From Chromera velia (taxonomy: Eukaryota; Sar; Chromeraceae): a DNA stretch of 25,190 nucleotides. Where the stretch lies: the NCBI GenBank assembly GCA_018398765.1, contig JAHBMJ010001808.1, positions 1 through 25,190 of the forward strand. Direction: 5' to 3'. Shown one piece after another: positions 19,690-25,190 of this stretch (positions within the stretch are counted from its first letter, which is position 1; each line of letters opens with the position of its first letter). The notes below the pieces were generated by a model. It made no database searches and was not told the DNA's origin. It worked only from the letters and a program-made list of their open reading frames with translations. A program made the translations under genes and the position numbers.

Positions 19690-21929
19690 ATGAGTGGGAC
19701 CGAGGCGGGAAGAGGTGGGACGGAGGATTTCGACTCCCCTCTTTCTCTTCTTTCAGTCTTTGCCCCAGTCTCCCCTACTGAGCTCTCTCTGCGTGAAGCC
19801 CTCGGTCTCGCAGAACCAGAAAATTTCACTGAGGCGGACCGACAAAAGTTGACCGAGAGCTTGAGAAGTCTCTGCGCAACCCGTAGCTGCGAGCTCGGCA
19901 AAGGCGGCGGAGGAGGCGAGAGACGCCGAGACGGGGGAGAAGATGAACTGCCTGAAATAGGGAGCGCGGAGCAAGCGGCACGTGTAGGGAGGGGAGGGAA
20001 ATACCACTCATGCGTCTTCCACGACGCGGGAAAGGAAAAAGACGTACTCAGGGCGCTTTTCGTCTCTGCGCTCTTCGAGTGTGATGACAAGGGGGGAGAT
20101 GGTGGGTGGCTCTGCGCTTGCAGTCTGTCAGGGGCTGCGAATATCCAGTTGATCCATCCCTTCTTTTCGTCCGCTTTTTCTACTTGGTAACCCCTGCAGC
20201 TCCTTCTACTCTCGAGTTTTCTCACTCCCTCGCCTTCAAAATCCCTTCATCCCTCCCTTCGTGTTGTAGTTCGAAAAAAGTGTGCGTGCGTGTGTGTGTA
20301 TGTCTGTGAACGCATGCGTAGAGGTTCCATCGCTGCACGACGGACAGACTTGCTGGGAATCAATTTCAGACAATTAAGCAATGTTGGTCGGATGGTGTAG
20401 CACTGCTTCCCTCCCTCTGTCCATGGTAGCTTCAATTTGTGTCTGCATGTCCACTCTGTCTCTCTGTGTGCCTGCCTGCCTGCAGAATTCGGTGCATGGG
20501 TTTTACTTTTGAAAAAGAATTCTGCCCTCCTCAGAAAGAATTCTGTATGAAAGTAAACGCCTGCCTGCCTGCCTGCCTGCAGAATTCGGTGCATGGAGAC
20601 ATACGAGCCGTTCTCTGCTCTCCGAGTGCCCTCTTTGTGTGCTCGGTCAGATGTCCCTGCGCAATCGTCTGCTGCGGTGTTTGGAGCACGACGGGTTCGA
20701 GGTGGAGGAGGTGAAGGAGGTCATGCGACAGGACGAAATCGATCGCATCACCGAGGCACTTACCTCTTTTTCTCCGCCTGTTGATACAAATGGAGAGAGT
20801 CCCCACGAGGGCCCGTCGCTCAGAAAGAGAGGGGAGGGGCATTCGAGCGAGCTTTCCTCATCCCTTCTATCCCAAGAGATGGAGAAAGAAAGGGATGGAT
20901 TGAGTGGGGGGAGGGGGAAGAGAGATGGGAAATCCTGTTGCCTGTTTGGACGTTGCACCTCTTTTGACGTTGCCCTCTTTGCCTTTTTCGTGGACTCCGA
21001 GTTTCTTTTCGGAGAGACGGCCGCAAGGGGGGGGGAGGGGCAGGAGGGAGCGGAGGGAGGAGAAGTGATTGACTTAGAGACCTCAGAGTCCTGTTTGTTC
21101 GATTTGCTTTTTCGTTTGTCTGACGAAGCTTCTTCATTGTCTTCTTCTGAGAGAGACACTGATGAAGGGGTGGAATTTGCCTCCTCACTAGGATCTGCTG
21201 TCAGACGGCTGATTGAGGCGGGAATGAATTCCTCTGCTGATTTTTCTGTCGGACACTTTGACTTTGTCCAGGTGGTGATGCTCGCGTGTGGGTGCGCTGA
21301 TTGGAGGGTGAGGAGACTGGCCGAAGATCTTCTGGTCCTCTCTGCGGTTCCCCCTGTGTCTTTTTCGTCTGGTCCGCCCAGCCTGCTCTCTCCTTCTCCT
21401 CCGCATCTGTTCGGAAAGAAAGAAGGAGAAGAAGAGGAAGAACTGTCTGTTGGGGGAGGCGCAGGGAGAAAGGAACATCGACTTCGAAGGGTTTGCTGGT
21501 TGTCTGGGAGTGATGGAGAGGAAAGCGAACAAGAGGAAGAGGAAGAAGGGAAAGACGCGAGGCATTTGGTTGAGGGAGGGAGACCGAAGAAGCCCATGGA
21601 GGACTTGATTGCAGACGATCCATCGAAAGTGGAAGTTGTCCTTCAGGTGTGTTTGTTCTCTTTTTGTCTTTCGTTGCTTTTTCTTTCTTTCTTTCTTTCT
21701 TTCTTTCTTTTCTTTCTTTCTTTCTTTCTTTCTTTTCTTTCTTTCATTCATTCATTCACTCTTTCTTTCTTTCTTTCTTTCTTTTCTTTCTTTTCTTTCT
21801 TTTCTTTCTTTTCTTTCTTTTCTTTCATTCTTTCATTCTTTCATTCTTTCATTCTTTCATTCTTTCTTTCTTTCTTTCTTTCTTTCTTTTCTTTCATTCT
21901 TTCATTCTTTCATTCATTCTTTCTTTTTT

Positions 21930-21961
<32 letters not shown>

Positions 21962-21965
21962 TTTT

Positions 21966-22005
<40 letters not shown>

Positions 22006-22090
22006 TTTTTCCTTCTTTTTTTCTTTCTTTCTTTCTTGCTTTCTTGCTTGCTTTCTTTCTTTCTTTTCTTTCTTTCATTCATTCATTCAT

Positions 22091-22122
<32 letters not shown>

Positions 22123-22158
22123 TTTTTCTTTCTTTCTTTCTTTCTTTCTTTCTTTTTT

Positions 22159-22194
<36 letters not shown>

Positions 22195-22198
22195 TTTT

Positions 22199-22230
<32 letters not shown>

Positions 22231-22378
22231 TGCTTTCTTTCTTTCTTTCTTTTCTTTCTTTCTTTTCTTTCTTTCATTCATTCATTCATTCTTTCTTTCT
22301 TTCTTTCCTTCTTTCTTTCTTTCTTTCTTTCTTTCCTTCCTTCCTTCCTTTCTTTCTTTCTTTCTTTTTTTCTTTCTT

Positions 22379-22427
<49 letters not shown>

Positions 22428-23201
22428 AACCAACCATCACCATCAAGGCAGCCCCCCCTCCCGTGAAGTTGTTTTTTGGGACTCTCTCTGAATGGCTAGC
22501 CTCCTTTCTTTCTGTACGTTTTTGTTCGCACACGTTCATTTCGCTCTTTCCTGTCGCCCCCTTTCTTTCTGTCTGTCTGTCTCTGCAGATTTTCGCCCAG
22601 AGATTGAAAGACTGTGCCGTCTCTGTCCCTCGACAGGCCCCCGGAGAGAAGGCTACTGGAAGAGCCTCAACGTTCCCCAGTCTGTCATATCAGACTCTGT
22701 CTGCGTGTGCCTGCTTGGACATTCTTAGTCAGGTCGTGTTGAGAGGGAGATGGAGACCCTCCGGGGCTGCGTGGGCGGCGCGCAGTTTGGTTCTCTGTGG
22801 CGACGGCGCGAGTGCCTGGCTGCGGTGTGCTCTTGGAGTTGACGGATACGGGTTATGTCTGAAAGGGGAAGGAGAGGGAGAGACAGAGACAGACGCTGCA
22901 GGGGGCTGGAGGGTCGCCCTGGACATTCTGACGGTGCCACTGACGAGATCGGTCTTGCGTTTGGGGGGACTTTCAGAGCCCATGCTCTCAGCGTCTCCCG
23001 CCGATGTTGCGGAGGCCCAAGAGACGGTGGCAAATTGTTTAGAGACGGGACAGGAAGAGGGGGGGGGTTGGCTTGCTGAGGCCCTCTGTGCGTGTTTTGA
23101 CGACCCGCAGTTGTCATTCTCACGAGCAGAGACGGCACCGGAAAGAGAAAGAGAAAGGAAGAAGGGGGGCATTCGGGGACTGCGAAATTGCGCTGCAGAG
23201 G

Positions 23202-23241
<40 letters not shown>

Positions 23242-25190
23242 GGGATGGGGGGGTGATTTTTGGGTATTTGCCAGTGGCTTATAATCTGTGTGTTTTAATC
23301 ACTCGGTCATGGACCAATTTCTCTCGCAGGCGCCAATGCGCAATCAACTAGAGACAACCTGCATTCATTCCCCTTCCTCGCACTGGTCTGCAATGTACGT
23401 ACATGTTTTTGTTTCGCGAGACGAGGAGCAATCAGTGAATGAAGAGGAGAGAGAAGAGAAGTGAATCGAGCGAATCGATCAAGCGGTTATTTTCTGTCTC
23501 TCTCTCTTCTATGGACAATGAAATGTTCATTCCCATGCCATTAGGGCTTCTTCCTCTCGCCTTGTGCGACTCTGGGTAAAGCTGTTATCTCTCTTGCTGG
23601 TTTTCATTTGGCATAGCGAGTTTTTTTTTTTTTTTTTTAATTTTTGGACCTCCGTCTTCATGCAGGCATTCCTCTCTCTGGTCTGCATCCGGTCAGTAAT
23701 CGGTCACTCAGCGCGGCGCCGCACTCTTCTGAGACGCTTCCTCAGTCTTCTGTCTCAGCAGGCCGTTCGCGCGTCAGGCCTGCATATAGGGATCGAGGCA
23801 AGGGGACTCCTGCTGAGAGGGGACGACGGAGAGTCGCGCCTTCGTGTTTTGCTTGGAGTGTTGAGACTCCTGCAGGCTGAGGCAGATGCAGAGGGAGAGG
23901 GGCAGATCGGAGATGACGCAGCAGGGGACGACTCTGTCCAGATAGAGGCCGACGAGGGGAGTGAGAGGGGTGTGTGGAAAGTTGACAGTCTCGTCAGGGA
24001 AGGGGGGGCGTGGGATTCGTTGGCAGAGTTTTTGAAGTCAGTGGCTCAGGGTTTCTCCTGCACGGACGATGGGGCGATTGAAGGTGCGGCACTGGCGGCG
24101 GGGGGTGATTGGGGGACCCTTGTATTCCCTGATTCGGAAAGGGCTCCTCTGGCGCCGCCACTTTTCAGATCTCCGAACTTGAGGGCTTCTATTGTCTTTG
24201 CTGCTTCGTCCCTTCTAGGCTCAGTATTGAGCGGTGCCGCGGCTCTTTGGAGACATGCCGTGGCCCCTCTTCTGCTTTCACGGCTCCGGAATGAAAGGGA
24301 CGGAAAAGGGTTTGCGTATTCTGATGGAAGTATGGGCCGCTCTGTGGCCAGTGTGGAAGCAGGGGAGAGGAAGCGGGTGGAGGAAATGCTGTGGATGAGG
24401 GTTCCGGCAGTTGCAGATGCCCTGTCCGCGTTGCCAGATCTCGCTGTGACTGTTGTGGACTCTCTTTACAGAGCACAGGTGGGCTTTCATCTTGGGATGC
24501 TGATGCATGCACTCTTTGTTTTTCCTGATCCGAGGTCGGGCGGGAGAAAAAAATCATTCGAAAGCTTATGAAGAGAAGTTTCGATTCGTATGGGGAGCGC
24601 GTGCGGGTGTATGTGAAGGTGTGAACGTCGCTGCGTGTGTGTGTGTGTGTGTGTGTGTGCAGGAAGAGGATGCTGGAGGTGACGGGGTTGAGGGCTTCGA
24701 CGGTTCCGCAGCTCTGCTTTTCTCCGCACTCTCCCTCTTCCTCTCCCCCATGCTTGCAACGTCCGCGCTTGCAGTCGCGGGAGCGGAAGCGAAAGGGCAT
24801 GAGGGAGGTTTAGGGGTGCTTGTGACGAGGGTTTCGTTAGACTGTCTCGATGCACTGTTTCTTCTCCTCGCAGTGGCACTCGAGATCCTTCTCTCCTGTG
24901 GGAGGCGGGGGGGGGTGACGCGCTGTGAGTCTGTGCGGGCTGCTCACCGGGAATCGTTGCAGAGGCTCCGAAAAGCTTACATGCAGAGAGGCGAAAGAGA
25001 GTGCATTTTCTCGCTCCTTGCCGAGGAAGCGGACAAAAGGGGCGGCAGCGGGGGGATAGATGACGGTGTCGGGGGGCCCACTCTTTCCTCGTGGATTCGG
25101 TCGGGCATAAAGAGAGCCTTCGAGGGGCAGCAGTTCCCTCAGCGGATGTCTTCTGTAGGTGTGGGTGCGGGGGAAGTTCAAGGAGGTTCC
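19690..25190 (+). CDS. Gene E (3' partial): large alpha-helical, HEAT/ARM-like hypothetical protein
   Basis: Exons: first exon from ATG 19690 (MSGTEAGRGG) to a donor at 20186 or an earlier one near 20099; 20651-21646 (or starting at 20583); 22448-22513; 22589-23204; 23330-23394; 23666-24478; and 24663 to the window end, still open. From 20651 on, all junctions are phase-consistent. The junction between the first and second exons is unresolved because the 3' splice site is duplicated (see the repeat at 20470-20596). The protein is dominated by leucine-rich helices, such as VQVVMLACGCADWRVRRLAE, YQTLSACACLDILSQVVL, RRRTLLRRFLSLLSQQAV and LDCLDALFLLLAVALEILL, separated by acidic Glu/Gly-rich loops. 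This resembles an armadillo/HEAT superhelix of a scaffold protein. No catalytic motif is seen and the family is not identified. Whether the 19690 exon belongs to the same gene is probable but not certain. Confidence 0.7.
20470..20596 (+). repeat. Duplicated 30-bp 3' splice-site cassette
   Basis: The same 30 bp, with a GCCTGCCTGC tract then CTGCAG then AATTCGGTGCATGG, occurs at 20470-20499 and 20567-20596. Each copy is a plausible acceptor, and both downstream sequences read FGAW in the same phase. One copy opens a 59-bp candidate exon (20486-20544, donor GTATGA). The other would extend the main exon upstream to 20583. Confidence 0.88.
21678..22424. repeat. ~750-bp (TTTC)n tract ending in (CT)n, within gene E intron
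   Basis: An almost pure pyrimidine tract of TTTC units, with CATT, TTTTTC and TTGC interruptions, then about 40 bp of CT. It fills the intron 21647-22447. All three plus-strand frames are stop-free, which produces spurious long Phe/Leu/Ser proteins, and the minus strand gives Lys/Glu/Arg proteins. None is regarded as a real gene. Confidence 0.97.
24633..24660. repeat. (GT)n microsatellite abutting the gene E acceptor
   Basis: A GT dinucleotide tract runs directly into the CAG acceptor of the exon starting at 24663. The polypyrimidine tract is thus replaced by alternating TG. Confidence 0.9.

Noticed and set aside
21649-22491. Long hydrophobic Phe/Leu/Ser frames resembling membrane proteins
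   Set aside because: They are produced by (TTTC)n in every plus frame; there is no codon variety or real transmembrane pattern.
20639-23284. Single 881-codon open frame as one intronless protein
   Set aside because: It runs through a TTTC microsatellite and good GT-AG sites (21647/22447 and 22514/22588). The Phe/Leu/Ser middle is repeat translation, not a domain.

Overview
This is eukaryotic nuclear DNA. It has many short exons bounded by GT-AG introns, dense microsatellites, N-gaps, and no operon or Shine-Dalgarno logic. Predicted exons join with matching codon phase across dozens of junctions, so the gene models below come from splice sites plus phase, not from single open frames. One gene (18824 to 16700, minus) encodes a PAP/fibrillin-type plastid protein behind a signal peptide followed directly by a Phe-initiated, basic transit-like stretch. 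That is the layout expected for a complex, red-derived plastid. With canonical introns and GC-moderate, repeat-rich DNA, this suggests a photosynthetic alveolate or stramenopile. A chromerid such as Chromera velia is my best guess, but it is inference.

Layout. 1-4238 (+): 3' part of gene A, ten exons, a Cys-rich protein of unknown family. 4400-11115 (+): gene B, twelve exons summing to exactly 1002 codons, a novel protein with two long charged low-complexity exons. 11116-12335: intergenic, with an AT-rich island and a GC-rich 13-bp VNTR. 12336 to about 14700 (+): gene C, a coiled-coil N-terminus and a long Pro/Ser-rich disordered exon running into an assembly gap. 14690-16699: intergenic, holding a 49-bp VNTR, a decayed non-LTR retrotransposon 3' end, and a second AT-rich stretch. 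16700-18824 (-): gene D, the plastid PAP/fibrillin protein, four exons. 18825-19689: divergent intergenic region. 19690-25190 (+): gene E, a large alpha-helical protein that continues past the window. One of its introns holds a (TTTC)n tract of about 750 bp.

The genes do not form an obvious pathway. Only gene D has a recognisable family. I see no defence system, CRISPR array or operon. The most unusual signals concern gene structure: introns that are multiples of three and stop-free, a 44-bp tandem duplication that copies a 5' splice site, a duplicated 3' splice-site cassette, and a dinucleotide microsatellite that lies in frame inside a coding exon.
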